This document shows, piece by piece, positions 13,067-20,401 of a stretch of DNA of 29,073 nucleotides (position 1 is its first letter; each line of letters starts with the position of its first letter). The notes under the pieces are model-generated. The model ran no database searches. It worked only from the letters and a program-made list of their open reading frames with translations, and was not told the DNA's origin. Location: positions 1 through 29,073 of the IMG/VR virus record IMGVR_UViG_3300048033_001694. One strand, given 5' to 3'. The translations under genes were made by a program, and so were the position numbers. Source of the DNA: a virus.

Positions 13067-15576
13067 TATCCGCTCCGTCGTGGGTCTTGGCTCACGCGGG
13101 CGACGGTGCGCGGCGCGACAAGCCGGTCATAGTCCCGCAGGCTTCCTTGAACGATCTCAACAGACTGGCTGCTGGCCCGATCAAGGATGCTGCCGACGAG
13201 CCCGTCGCCAAGCTCGATGCGAACGCGGGACATGCCGCCGGCATCGCTGCCATATTGCGCGGCCTCACGGCGGTTCAGGACCCGCTCCCCTCGCTGAAGG
13301 ATCGTCGGGACCTCATCCGGGCGGAGCCCCGCCCAGCCGCCAGAGTGCATGCGCGGCGCGCCAGCGAACGCGAGTGCAGGGACCTGCCGGGAGTACCCAG
13401 AGAGCCCGACCACGCCGCCAGCGTGCGAAACAGCCGCGGTGACGGCCGATCCGCCGCCCAAGCCCCCGAAAGCCCCAGCGAGCGCGTTGGCGATTGGGCC
13501 AAGCACTGCGTTGCGGAAGGTCAGGACCGCGAGGTCCTCAAGGATCGAGGCGACGAGGCCTTTGAAGTCGAGCTTGCCGGTCTTGACGAAGTTGCGAAAC
13601 GCGTTCTCGGCAGACTGGAAGCCGTTTACCAAGGTCTGACCAAGGCCCTTGCCCCAATCCATCGCGTCCTTGGCATAGCTCGCGAGCGAATTCGTGACTG
13701 CCTGCCAGCCCGTTGCGGCCTCCTGACTGCCCTCCGCCGCCTGTCGTCCGGCCTCCCGTGCTGCGTTGCCGGCGCCGTTCGCCGCCTCCTCGGTGGAGGT
13801 AAGCGCCGTAGCGAGCCGTTCAGCCGAGGTGCCAGCATCGTCAAGGGCAGCCGCGCCTTCATCACCGGCTCCGGAAACTGCGTCCCTGAGCGCCTGCCAA
13901 GAGGTGAGAGGTGCCGTGGCGCCGCCCGCAAGGTCCGCGGCTGCTTGCCGATAGGTGTTTGCGGTGGCGAGCGCCTCTCTTGCGACGCCATCAAGGCCAA
14001 GATCGGGTGCGCTGAGGGGGTTGTCCTCGAACGCCCTCCTGAAAGCTTCCGCGGCGGCGGTCCCGGCCTCTGCCGAGGACCCTGCGAATGGGTTCGGAAT
14101 GTCGCCGAGGTTGATTTCACCAATTTCGCCGAAGGTAGTCTCGACCCCAACCGCTGCGAGAGCATCCCTGATTTTGCCTGTGAAGCTGTCGATCCTACGG
14201 ATCGCGCCGTTCAGCATCGCCTCGATGCCGTCAAGCATCCGGTTGGCCGCCGAGAATACGAGATCGCCGATCACCGCAGGAAGGCGCGACCAGATTTCTC
14301 TGATCGCCAAAAGCACGCCCTCAAAGGTGTTCGCTGCGGCGTTCCCGAAATCAACGACCCGATCGATTGCGCCAGCAATGCCCGTCGCCGCATCGGCTTT
14401 CAGGTCGTAAAACATCGCCGTGGCGCGTGCGCCAGCCGCCGAAGCCCCCAACTTGATCCGGTCCCACACCTCAACGGCGACATCCTTCAAGAGGCGCATC
14501 GCCTCGCCGAAGCCGCCAGCACCGGAGGCAAGGCGCGTGAACCAGTAGACCAGCTCGCCTGCACCAACGATGAGCGCACCAATGCCGGTTCGGATCAGCG
14601 CGCCTTTGAGAACCACCAGCGTCGTGGCCAGACCACGCACTGAGAGTGCCGCAGCGGCCATCGCGGCCACCCAGCGACCAGCGAGGAAGGTCGCGAAGGT
14701 GCCTGCGTAGACCGCCAACCGGTCAAGGTTGCCCAGAACCGCACCAAAGGCCCTGCTGATCGGACTGCTGGAAGAGGCAAGCGCCACGAAGGCATTGGCC
14801 ACCGCCTCCAGCGACGGGGCAAGCGCCACGGCAATCCGGTTGCGCACGCCCGTAAACACCTGGCCAATGCTGACCAGCGCCAGTTCTGAGCGGCGCATGG
14901 CCGCGATGGCGTCAGCATCCAGAATAGCCCCAAGTGCCTGCGCCTGTGCCCCGAGCCTTGTCATTTCGGCACCACCGTTTTGCAGCAGCGGAATGAGCCG
15001 CGTGGTATCGGACGCCATGGCCTCGAGATAGAAGGTCATTTCCTGCTGGCTGACGCCTGCCTTCTCAAGGCTTGAGACATAGAGCTGGAGCGCCTCAGGA
15101 CCGGAAAGGCGGGCGAACTGGTCTGCCGTCACGCCCACGCGCGGCGCGATGTTCTCGAAAAAATCCGCCATCGGGCCACCGCCCGTTTGCAGGAAATCAC
15201 CGACGCGGTCATTCACGTCCTTCAGGATGTCGGCGAGCTTTTCCTGTTCTATCCCCACCGTGGCAGAGGCCGCCGACCACCGCTGAAACACTTGAGGTGC
15301 CGCATTTGCAACCTGGGAGAGCTGATTGATTTCATTGGCGGCGGCAACAGTGGACCGGGTCATTGCAACAACGGCACCGGCCAAGGCGGCCGCAGCAGCG
15401 GTGGCTGCAATGCGCGCACGGCGCGCGAAGGCTGCCATGCGGGCATTTGCCTGGTCCAATTCACGGCTCAGACGCCCCATACCCCGCGACCCGGCCGCAC
15501 CAACACCTTCCAGCTCGGCACGCACTTGCCGGCCGCCGGTCGCAGAGAGCCTGACAGAGACACGTTTTTCAGCCAT
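13066..15576 (-). CDS. Tail length tape measure protein
   Basis: An 836-residue protein from the ATG at 15576 (MAEKRVSVRLS), overlapping the upstream stop by 8 bases. A TTG four codons earlier at 15588 is the alternative. The N-terminus is helical (RLSRELDQANARMAAFARRA) followed by an Ala-rich hydrophobic segment, then the conserved tape-measure region (INQLSQVANAAPQVFQRWSA to LIPLLQNGGAEM). Further hydrophobic segments occur in the middle (for example VYAGTFATFLAGRWVAAMAA), as usual for tape measures that enter the membrane during ejection. The C-terminal part is Gly/Ala-rich and ends in a lambda-tail-like region (GERVLNRREAAQYGSD). At roughly 1.5 Angstrom per residue, the length would predict a tail of about 125 nm. 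Confidence 0.85.
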   Translation of the reverse strand: MAEKRVSVRLSATGGRQVRAELEGVGAAGSRGMGRLSRELDQANARMAAFARRARIAATAAAAALAGAVVAMTRSTVAAANEINQLSQVANAAPQVFQRWSAASATVGIEQEKLADILKDVNDRVGDFLQTGGGPMADFFENIAPRVGVTADQFARLSGPEALQLYVSSLEKAGVSQQEMTFYLEAMASDTTRLIPLLQNGGAEMTRLGAQAQALGAILDADAIAAMRRSELALVSIGQVFTGVRNRIAVALAPSLEAVANAFVALASSSSPISRAFGAVLGNLDRLAVYAGTFATFLAGRWVAAMAAAALSVRGLATTLVVLKGALIRTGIGALIVGAGELVYWFTRLASGAGGFGEAMRLLKDVAVEVWDRIKLGASAAGARATAMFYDLKADAATGIAGAIDRVVDFGNAAANTFEGVLLAIREIWSRLPAVIGDLVFSAANRMLDGIEAMLNGAIRRIDSFTGKIRDALAAVGVETTFGEIGEINLGDIPNPFAGSSAEAGTAAAEAFRRAFEDNPLSAPDLGLDGVAREALATANTYRQAAADLAGGATAPLTSWQALRDAVSGAGDEGAAALDDAGTSAERLATALTSTEEAANGAGNAAREAGRQAAEGSQEAATGWQAVTNSLASYAKDAMDWGKGLGQTLVNGFQSAENAFRNFVKTGKLDFKGLVASILEDLAVLTFRNAVLGPIANALAGAFGGLGGGSAVTAAVSHAGGVVGLSGYSRQVPALAFAGAPRMHSGGWAGLRPDEVPTILQRGERVLNRREAAQYGSDAGGMSRVRIELGDGLVGSILDRASSQSVEIVQGSLRDYDRLVAPRTVARVSQDPRRSG

Positions 15577-16257
15577 GATGGTGGTCAATCTCTTCGTTGG
15601 TTTTGCGGACCATCACCGCCTCAATGGGTGGCAAGAGTTCTGCGATGATCAGGGGCGAAAGCCCAAGGGCCGCCCCGAGTTGCAGGGCCGCACCCATGTC
15701 CCAACCGAGGACAGCGCCACCGCTCATCCCGCCTGCAACGCGAACTTGTCCGCCAAGCCGCTGGACGAGGTCCCAGATCTGCCAGCCCTCAAGTGTGCGT
15801 GGCGCATGCAGGCGGCGCGGGCATTCCGCGCAAACAGAGGGACAAGCCGCGCAATATTCACCGCCCCCGCCGAATTCCCAGTCGGCGAGAGCGGTCAGAC
15901 GTTTTTTTCCGCATCCAGTATCAGCGCGCCCGCGATGTATTTGGTCTGAAACGCTTCAAAGATGGGCCAGAGTTCCAAGAGCGCATCGATGCCTTCTGCG
16001 GTCAGCGCCAACGGTTTCCCGTCGCAATCGCCTATGCCCTCCCAGTCCTTCACGACGATGCGCGCGACAGCTTTGGCCACGATACGGGCCAGGTCGTCGT
16101 TGGAGGCGCCGGTTTCAGCATCGGTTGCGGCGGCGACGATCGCCGGATCGCTGCGCGCCGCCAGCATGATGGCCGTTGTCAGGGGCTCTACCAGCAGGCG
16201 AACGCCATGGCCAAGATCAAGCCAATGCGGCTCAGTGGACAGGTTCAGTCGGAGCAT
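15569..16257 (-). CDS. Tail assembly chaperone fusion (G-T type) made by -1 frameshift
   Basis: Predicted 229-residue fusion: 119 residues of the chaperone frame, then slippage at 15907-15901 into a frame that runs to TGA at 15569. The added 110 residues read KRLTALADWEFGGGG, then a CxxC-x3-CxxC cluster (EYCAACPSVCAECPRR), then GWQIWDLVQRLGGQVRVAGG, LGWDMGAALQLGAALG and IIAELLPPIEAVMVRKTNEE. This extension is clearly protein-like but has no usable start codon with a ribosome binding site near its 5' end. That fits frameshifting as in lambda G/GT, where the T part binds tail tube and tape measure. It lies exactly between tail tube and tape measure, as G/GT does. Frame join: complement of 15901-16257 followed by 15569-15901. 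Confidence 0.75.
15861..15907 (-). other. Programmed -1 ribosomal frameshift element
   Basis: The slippery heptamer A AAA AAC is at 15907-15901, in the correct phase (zero frame GAA AAA AAC). The spacer is six bases, 15900-15895, and includes the zero-frame TGA. A 13-bp stem follows without mismatches: 5' arm CCGCTCTCGCCGA (15894-15882), loop of eight bases, 3' arm TCGGCGGGGGCGG (15873-15861); two of the pairs are G-U. The -1 frame is open for 110 codons. Heptamer type, spacer length and strong stem all match known bacterial and phage -1 frameshift signals. Confidence 0.8.
15895..16257 (-). CDS. Tail assembly chaperone (G-like)
   Basis: A 120-residue protein from the ATG at 16257, which overlaps the tail-tube stop as TGATG; a longer frame to 16296 is in the tail-tube gene. 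It begins MLRLNLSTEPHWLDLG, contains MLAARSDPAIVAAATD, ARIVVKDWEGIGDCDG and LTAEGIDALLELWPIFEAF, and ends AGALILDAEKNV. This is the pattern of the short, acidic, helical chaperones upstream of tape measures. It normally coats the tape measure before tail-tube polymerisation and is not in the virion. Its last codons form the slippery heptamer used for the longer product. Confidence 0.75.
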   Translation of the reverse strand: MLRLNLSTEPHWLDLGHGVRLLVEPLTTAIMLAARSDPAIVAAATDAETGASNDDLARIVAKAVARIVVKDWEGIGDCDGKPLALTAEGIDALLELWPIFEAFQTKYIAGALILDAEKNV

Positions 16258-17198
16258 CAGTGGTCCTCGCGGTCGTTGGTTAGGGTGACTGTGCACATCC
16301 GGCCAAGACTTAGGTCACTCGCCGCCTGCCAGTCGAAGGTTGCCTGCACACCTTGTGGACCTGAGATTTCGATCCGGGGGCGTGGCAGATAGACGGCATG
16401 CGCGGTGACGGTGAGGCTTTCGCCCGTTGGCAGCGCGTAGGAGAATTCAAGCTCGCAGGCCTCGCCATTGATCGCCTGTGTCACCAGCGTCTGGTCCGCG
16501 AAGCGCACGACGACATTGCCGGTAAGCGCTGCGATAGACGGGTCCGCGCCGTCGATCTTGCCATCCGCTCGGATGGTTTCAATGCGGTCGAGATTGTTGG
16601 CATAGGTCAGATCGGCGGAGACAACATTGCCAATGTTCGCGCCATTTCGCGTGATCGCTCCGTTGAAATGCCCAAAGCGCTTCAGCGCGATGTTAGCCGG
16701 TGTACCTACCGCGCTTGTCGTGGCGATGGCCTCGCCCTGTGCCACGATACTGGCCGTTGCCGTCAGCAGCCCCGAGCGCGCCATCTGCCAGTTGATGCTG
16801 TCCACCATGCAGCCGGAATACATCGCATAGCGCGGCACCTCTGGCATGCCGGTCTCGACTGAGAAGCTGGGCAGCGCCCAGTTTCCGGAGCGGAACTCGT
16901 GGCTATAGGGCGCATCGGCACCCGTTGTGGTGGGCGCGCCAAAAGCGGCCTTCAGCCAGAAGCCGAAGGCCTCGGCATCGATCGGCATCACCACGTCCCC
17001 ATCCACCGTCACCGCATCCTTGATCGGCGCCTGTGGATCGCGTCCGTAGCCCAGCAGTTCCGAGGTCTGCAGTGGTTGCTCGGCTCCCAGCGTCGTGCTG
17101 GCAAAGGGCATCTTGGTGAAGCCGCTCAAAGGCGGCGTGCCATAGGTCGTCTCAAACGCCAGCGCCATTTGCGCCCGCGCGCCTTGGGCTCGTGCCAT
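16257..17198 (-). CDS. Major tail tube protein (lambda V position)
   Basis: A 313-residue protein. The start at 17198 has AAGGAG about 7 bases upstream; an in-frame extension to 17336 is rejected. The N-terminus ARAQGARAQMALAFETTYGT is followed by TSELLGYGRDPQ, DVVMPIDAEAFGFWLKAAFG, VDSINWQMARSGLLTATASI and a C-terminal beta domain. This is the tail-tube family pattern of alphaproteobacterial phages (PF18906-like), with a likely Ig-like addition at the C-terminus. It polymerises around the tape measure. It lies between the U-like terminator protein and the chaperone, as V does in lambda. Confidence 0.8.
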   Translation of the reverse strand: MARAQGARAQMALAFETTYGTPPLSGFTKMPFASTTLGAEQPLQTSELLGYGRDPQAPIKDAVTVDGDVVMPIDAEAFGFWLKAAFGAPTTTGADAPYSHEFRSGNWALPSFSVETGMPEVPRYAMYSGCMVDSINWQMARSGLLTATASIVAQGEAIATTSAVGTPANIALKRFGHFNGAITRNGANIGNVVSADLTYANNLDRIETIRADGKIDGADPSIAALTGNVVVRFADQTLVTQAINGEACELEFSYALPTGESLTVTAHAVYLPRPRIEISGPQGVQATFDWQAASDLSLGRMCTVTLTNDREDH

Positions 17199-17223
17199 GG
17201 TGTTTCTCCTTGAATGGGTCTCG

Positions 17224-17679
17224 TCAGCCCAGCGCGTCACTGGTCGCGTAGTGAAGGGTGATCGGAATGATCCCGGCCTTAAGGGATGCGGCTCCCTCGA
17301 CCGGAAGATCGACAGGCTCAGCGGCCTCCGGTTCAACCCAGTCGCAGAGTCCCCGCAAAGTCCGGTCGGCGGCGATCACAGCGCAGATCTGAGCGACAAG
17401 CGCATCGAAAAGGGCGTCCCGATCCGTTGCTGATTGCACGATCATCTCGAGTTCAGCGCGATGCTGGAAATGATAGGTCAGCGGCGACAATGTCACGCCT
17501 GGCTCTCCCGGTGTGCCGTCGCGCAGTATCATCATCCCGGCGGGCGGGATGCGTTCCGGGAGAACTTCCCCGCGCAGAACTGGCACATGCGGGATCGTCC
17601 TGAGCAGGTCCGCCAGGGCGGTCAGGATGGTTTCGCGGGTGGTGGGCATGTGGTTGTTTTCTGCCTTGAATTCCGCCAT
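17224..17679 (-). CDS. Tail terminator-like protein (lambda U position)
   Basis: A 151-residue product from the ATG at 17679. A GTG one codon earlier and an ATG at 17649 (MPTTRETI, 141 residues) are alternatives, and none has a strong Shine-Dalgarno. The sequence contains TILTALADLLRTIPHVPVLR, GVTLSPLTYHFQHRAELEMI and ALVAQICAVIAADRTLRGLC, the mixed alpha/beta layout of U-like minor tail proteins. Homologues in Rhodobacteraceae prophages are sometimes annotated as acyl-CoA transferase, for which I see no motif. It should cap the tail tube and join it to the head completion proteins. Its 5' end faces the antisense tRNA cassette. Confidence 0.7.
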   Translation of the reverse strand: MAEFKAENNHMPTTRETILTALADLLRTIPHVPVLRGEVLPERIPPAGMMILRDGTPGEPGVTLSPLTYHFQHRAELEMIVQSATDRDALFDALVAQICAVIAADRTLRGLCDWVEPEAAEPVDLPVEGAASLKAGIIPITLHYATSDALG

Positions 17680-17692
17680 CACAGCGAGCGGC

Positions 17693-17768
17693 GGGCCTGT
17701 AGCTCAGCGGTTAGAGCAGGGCGCTCATAACGCCTTGGTCGCAGGTTCGAATCCTGCCGGGCCTACCA
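17693..17768 (+). tRNA. tRNA with anticodon CAT, probably tRNA-Ile2 (lysidine type)
   Basis: A 76-nt cloverleaf with encoded CCA: acceptor GGGCCTG / CGGGCCT, anticodon stem GGGCG/CGCCT with loop CTCATAA, and T stem GCAGG/CCTGC with loop TTCGAAT. Anticodon CAT could be elongator Met or Ile2. Pairs C4-G69 and C5-G68, known positive determinants for the lysidine synthetase TilS, are present, and the variable loop TTGGTCG resembles Ile2, so I favour Ile2 reading AUA. It is antisense to the tail operon. Confidence 0.85.
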
Positions 17769-17770
17769 CC

Positions 17771-17855
17771 GCCCCCTTGGCGGAATCGGTAGACGCCAGG
17801 GACTTAAAATCCCTTGCCTTCGGGCGTGCCGGTTCGAGTCCGGCAGGGGGCACCA
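17771..17855 (+). tRNA. tRNA-Leu (TAA)
   Basis: An 85-nt class II tRNA with a long variable arm and encoded CCA. The acceptor GCCCCCT pairs with AGGGGGC, the anticodon loop is CTTAAAA (anticodon TAA), and the variable arm TGCCTTCGGGCGT and T arm GCCGG/CCGGC are clear. It lies two bases after the preceding tRNA and reads UUA (and UUG), a rare codon in GC-rich genomes. Confidence 0.93.
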
Positions 17856-17857
17856 AA

Positions 17858-17947
17858 GGAAGTGTGGCCGAGTGGTTTAAGGCTCTGGTCTTGAAAACCA
17901 GCGTAGGTGAAAGCCTACCGTGGGTTCGAATCCCACCGCTTCCGCCA
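17858..17947 (+). tRNA. tRNA-Ser (TGA)
   Basis: A 90-nt class II tRNA with encoded CCA. The acceptor GGAAGTG pairs with CGCTTCC (one wobble), anticodon stem CTGGT/ACCAG has loop CTTGAAA (anticodon TGA), the variable arm GCGTAGGTGAAAGCCTACC is long and paired, and the T arm GTGGG/CCCAC is intact. It is two bases after tRNA-Leu and ends six bases before the stop of the DUF6441 gene on the other strand. Confidence 0.93.
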
Positions 17948-17953
17948 GCCCTT

Positions 17954-18586
17954 TCACGACGCCCGCGCATCGAGCCAGTTCGCCACGATCAGCCCCGGTA
18001 TCGCTGCCTGCGCCCGTTCGGCGTCCCGCGCCAGCGACAGCCTTTTGGCGAGTTTCACCTGGGGCACCAAGAGGAAAATCGGCACCGTGCTCTGTCCACG
18101 CCCAGTCTTGGATCGTGATGCCACGCCCAGCCCACGGCTGTTCAGCCGCCCGTCGGCAACGAGCAGGCTTGGACCGCCCCGCCGATAGACAAACCGCAAG
18201 CGCAACCCGCGCCGCCTTTCCCATTCGCCGGGCGTGAGCGCCTTGCCGCGCGTGCCCTTACCGGCCGCTGGCGTTGGGATGGCAAGCCAGAAGCCGTCCT
18301 TTGAACGGATCAGTGGGCCCGTGTCATGCGCCCCGATGATCTGGGGTGCGTTGGACCAGACCAGTGCGGCCGCCTCGAGGCTTTCGCCTGCCGCCGGATA
18401 GGTCTTGGACCTGATCGTGTTGGCAAGCCGCTGTCCAAGGCGAGCGCGCATGATCTGGGCGCGCCAGTCGGATTTGAGACCAGAGCCTGCAACGCGCATG
18501 GCCGTGGTCACGGCCTTTTCACCGGCGAGGATTTCAGCGCGCATGGCGTTGACGATGTCGCCCGTGACGGAGAGGTCGAGTTTCAC
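17954..18586 (-). CDS. DUF6441 minor tail / head-tail completion protein (lambda Z position)
   Basis: A 210-residue protein starting with GTG at 18586, overlapping the upstream stop as GTGA. Characteristic segments are MKLDLSVTGDIVNAMRAEIL, AGSGLKSDWRAQIMRARLGQ, GAHDTGPLIRSKDGFWLAIP, RLRFVYRRGGPSLLVADGRL and TVPIFLLVPQVKLAKRL. This matches the DUF6441 family found in Rhodobacteraceae phages between the head-tail adaptor and tail terminator genes. Its role is probably head-tail or neck completion, like Z or gp10 of HK97-type phages. Its 3' end stops six bases short of the antisense tRNA-Ser. Confidence 0.75.
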   Translation of the reverse strand: MKLDLSVTGDIVNAMRAEILAGEKAVTTAMRVAGSGLKSDWRAQIMRARLGQRLANTIRSKTYPAAGESLEAAALVWSNAPQIIGAHDTGPLIRSKDGFWLAIPTPAAGKGTRGKALTPGEWERRRGLRLRFVYRRGGPSLLVADGRLNSRGLGVASRSKTGRGQSTVPIFLLVPQVKLAKRLSLARDAERAQAAIPGLIVANWLDARAS

Positions 18587-18894
18587 GCGGGCGTCGCCTC
18601 GATTGTCCAGATCAAGCGCTCCCGATCACGGATCGGCTCGCCCTGGATCAGGAAGGTTTCATCACCAATGAGGATCTGCTCATCGGGGCGGGGCGCGGGG
18701 AGTTCTGAGACGCGCACATCAAAGCGCATTGTCTCTGACACCAGACGTGCTGCCCCGAATGTAGTGACATCATCACTCCGACGCATGATGATGCGGATCC
18801 GGGTGAACTGCCCTTCGCTGTCACGATGCCAGGCCTCGTGGGCGAGGTTCGGATCAGCGAAGAGCAGATCGAGGGCCACGGCAAAGGCCGTCAT
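18583..18894 (-). CDS. Head-tail attachment protein (FII-like)
   Basis: A 103-residue beta-rich protein: TRIRIIMRRSDDVTTFG, then VSETMRFDVRVSELPAPRPD, then EQILIGDETFLIQGEPIRDR, ending in LIWTIEATPA. The size, the DVRVSEL...PDEQI...G..F.IQGEP pattern and the place after the major capsid gene fit the lambda FII-type head-tail joiner. It is coupled by GTGA to the DUF6441 gene and lies 12 bases after the capsid stop with only a weak ribosome binding site (TGAG). Confidence 0.7.
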   Translation of the reverse strand: MTAFAVALDLLFADPNLAHEAWHRDSEGQFTRIRIIMRRSDDVTTFGAARLVSETMRFDVRVSELPAPRPDEQILIGDETFLIQGEPIRDRERLIWTIEATPA

Positions 18895-18906
18895 GTCTCA
18901 GCGGCC

Positions 18907-19929
18907 TCAGTTCGAGCTGAAGATCCGGATCGCTAGGCGCGGGCGCTTATTCACCGGCAGGATTGATGCCTCGGTCATCAGGTCGATCCAGCGGCCCTTG
19001 GCGTCCATCATCTGCCGTGCGTAAAGCGGCAGGCCGACAGTGTTGGCGGTCTCCAGCAAATTGGCCGGGCCGCCATAGGTGGTTAAAGTGTCGAAGGTAC
19101 CAAGCGGGAAGGCGATCCCCTCGCCCGCAGGGATCAGCCGCTCTGAGGTGCCGTTCGAGAGGGTGACCGAGCCGTTGTATTCTTCGAAGAGAATGCCTGC
19201 GAAGGGGAAGGCCCGGCGCATGTCCTCTCGAAGCGGCTGACCGCCGGTGGCCGAGAAGAATTTGTAGGCCTCTTCGGTCTTGGGGTGGCTGATCAGCTTG
19301 TCAAAGAACTCCGAACTCACCAGTGCATGGGCTGTCGTCATGGTTTCGCCGAGCAGGTTGTCCTCGATGCCGCGGAGCACGGTGCGCACCTTGCCCTGGA
19401 TGTTGGTGCCGGCGGTGCCGAAGACGAAGTCGACCGAGATCTGTTCGATCCCGAATTCCGTGAAGTAGTTGTAGAGGGTCGTGCCCGCGCCATCCTTCAC
19501 GATGCCACGCAGCGCGTTCATCTCCATGTATTCGCGTGTCTGCGCATGCTTGCGGCGCATCAGTGTCAGCTTGCGGTTCATCACCTCGACCAGCGGATCG
19601 GCTGCGTCGGACAGGCCCAGCGCGGGCATGCCCTGAATGTCGGCGGGCAGGATCACATCATCATGCGGGATCCAGGGGAGCGCAAAGCTGCGCATCGAGC
19701 GCTGCTCGCGGGTGCCGACAGTGGCAGGCGCGCCCAGCGGCACGGAGGGCAGCAGGCTCAAGACGCCTTGGCGCTGTTCGATGACGATCGAACGCTGGGT
19801 GACGCCTTCAAAACGGAAGAGGCCGATCTGGCCGAGGCGGGTGTATAGATTGGGCAGGATGTTGATGGCCTGCGTCATCTCGGCGAGCGAATAGCCGCCC
19901 GCGTCAAACGGGTTGCGCGTGATGGTCAT
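18907..19929 (-). CDS. Major capsid protein (lambda gpE family)
   Basis: A 340-residue protein. Landmarks are the N-terminal NPFDAGGYSLAEMTQAINIL, FRFEGVTQRSIVIEQRQGVL, the P-domain-like DPLVEVMNRKLTLMRRKHAQ with EYMEMNALRG, and AHALVSSEFFDKLISHPKTE. The C-terminal part reads PFAGILFEEYNGSV and AFPLGTFDTLTTYGGPAN, the usual E-family metal- or contact-loop region. Length matches PF03864 members (about 340). GGAG lies about 7 bases before the ATG at 19929. A separate decoration protein precedes it, as in lambda D-E. Confidence 0.88.
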   Translation of the reverse strand: MTITRNPFDAGGYSLAEMTQAINILPNLYTRLGQIGLFRFEGVTQRSIVIEQRQGVLSLLPSVPLGAPATVGTREQRSMRSFALPWIPHDDVILPADIQGMPALGLSDAADPLVEVMNRKLTLMRRKHAQTREYMEMNALRGIVKDGAGTTLYNYFTEFGIEQISVDFVFGTAGTNIQGKVRTVLRGIEDNLLGETMTTAHALVSSEFFDKLISHPKTEEAYKFFSATGGQPLREDMRRAFPFAGILFEEYNGSVTLSNGTSERLIPAGEGIAFPLGTFDTLTTYGGPANLLETANTVGLPLYARQMMDAKGRWIDLMTEASILPVNKRPRLAIRIFSSN

Positions 19930-19994
19930 GGGGAACTCCGGGGAAAGGGGTGCTGCGCAGCTGCGCGATGGGGATCAGGGGACGATAAGTCGGA

Positions 19995-20375
19995 TCAGGT
20001 GGCGTCGCGTGGGATGATGCCGAGCGCGGTCAACTGGGCGTGCTTGGCCGCCGTCTTGGCCGCGTCATCGACGCTGGCGTCGAACACGAGCGCCGCTTTC
20101 GAGACGATGGCGGGGCCGCGTACGACCACGATGCCGGTCGCATCGGCCGCTGTCGCGTCGACGTCGTAAAGCAGGACAGCGGCCGCATTCTGCGCGCCAT
20201 CAGTGCCAGTGGCGGTGCTGAGCTTCATTTTGCCGCTCGCGGTGATGCGACCGAGCACAGCGCCGACAGGGTAGCTGGTGCCGGCCAGCAGCGTGATGGT
20301 CTCGCGGGTGAAGTTGGGGTTCAGCTCGTATTTTAGGACGTCGCCCATGGTGGGCGGTTGGGTCAGCACGGACAT
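19995..20375 (-). CDS. Head decoration protein (lambda gpD family)
   Basis: A 126-residue protein. I chose the ATG at 20375, with GGAG seven bases upstream, over a TTG two codons earlier. Typical gpD segments are DVLKYELNPNFTRETITLLA, GAVLGRITASGKMKL, NAAAVLLYDVDATA and a final ALVFDASVDDAAKTAAKHAQ followed by LTALGIIPRDAT. It binds the capsid after expansion and stabilises the head. A perfect hairpin terminator lies just upstream of the gene, and a 65-base gap with a 12-base palindrome (19955-19966) separates it from the capsid gene. Confidence 0.85.
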   Translation of the reverse strand: MSVLTQPPTMGDVLKYELNPNFTRETITLLAGTSYPVGAVLGRITASGKMKLSTATGTDGAQNAAAVLLYDVDATAADATGIVVVRGPAIVSKAALVFDASVDDAAKTAAKHAQLTALGIIPRDAT

Positions 20376-20401
20376 GGGCAATCTCCGAAGGATTGGGGGT
20401 C

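Noticed and set aside
13054-14643. Plus-strand 529-codon frame opposite the tape measure gene
   Set aside because: GC-rich antisense shadow with no ribosome binding site and non-protein-like composition; the tape measure frame is well supported.
17725-17970. Minus-strand 81-codon frame across the tRNA-Leu and tRNA-Ser genes (contains GGIRTHGRLSPTLVFKTRAL)
   Set aside because: This is the well-known false protein produced by translating the complement of tRNA genes; the tRNAs explain the sequence.
19955-19966. Perfect 12-base palindrome GCGCAGCTGCGC between decoration and capsid genes
   Set aside because: Too short and without a T tract to be a terminator; could be an operator or chance in GC-rich DNA.
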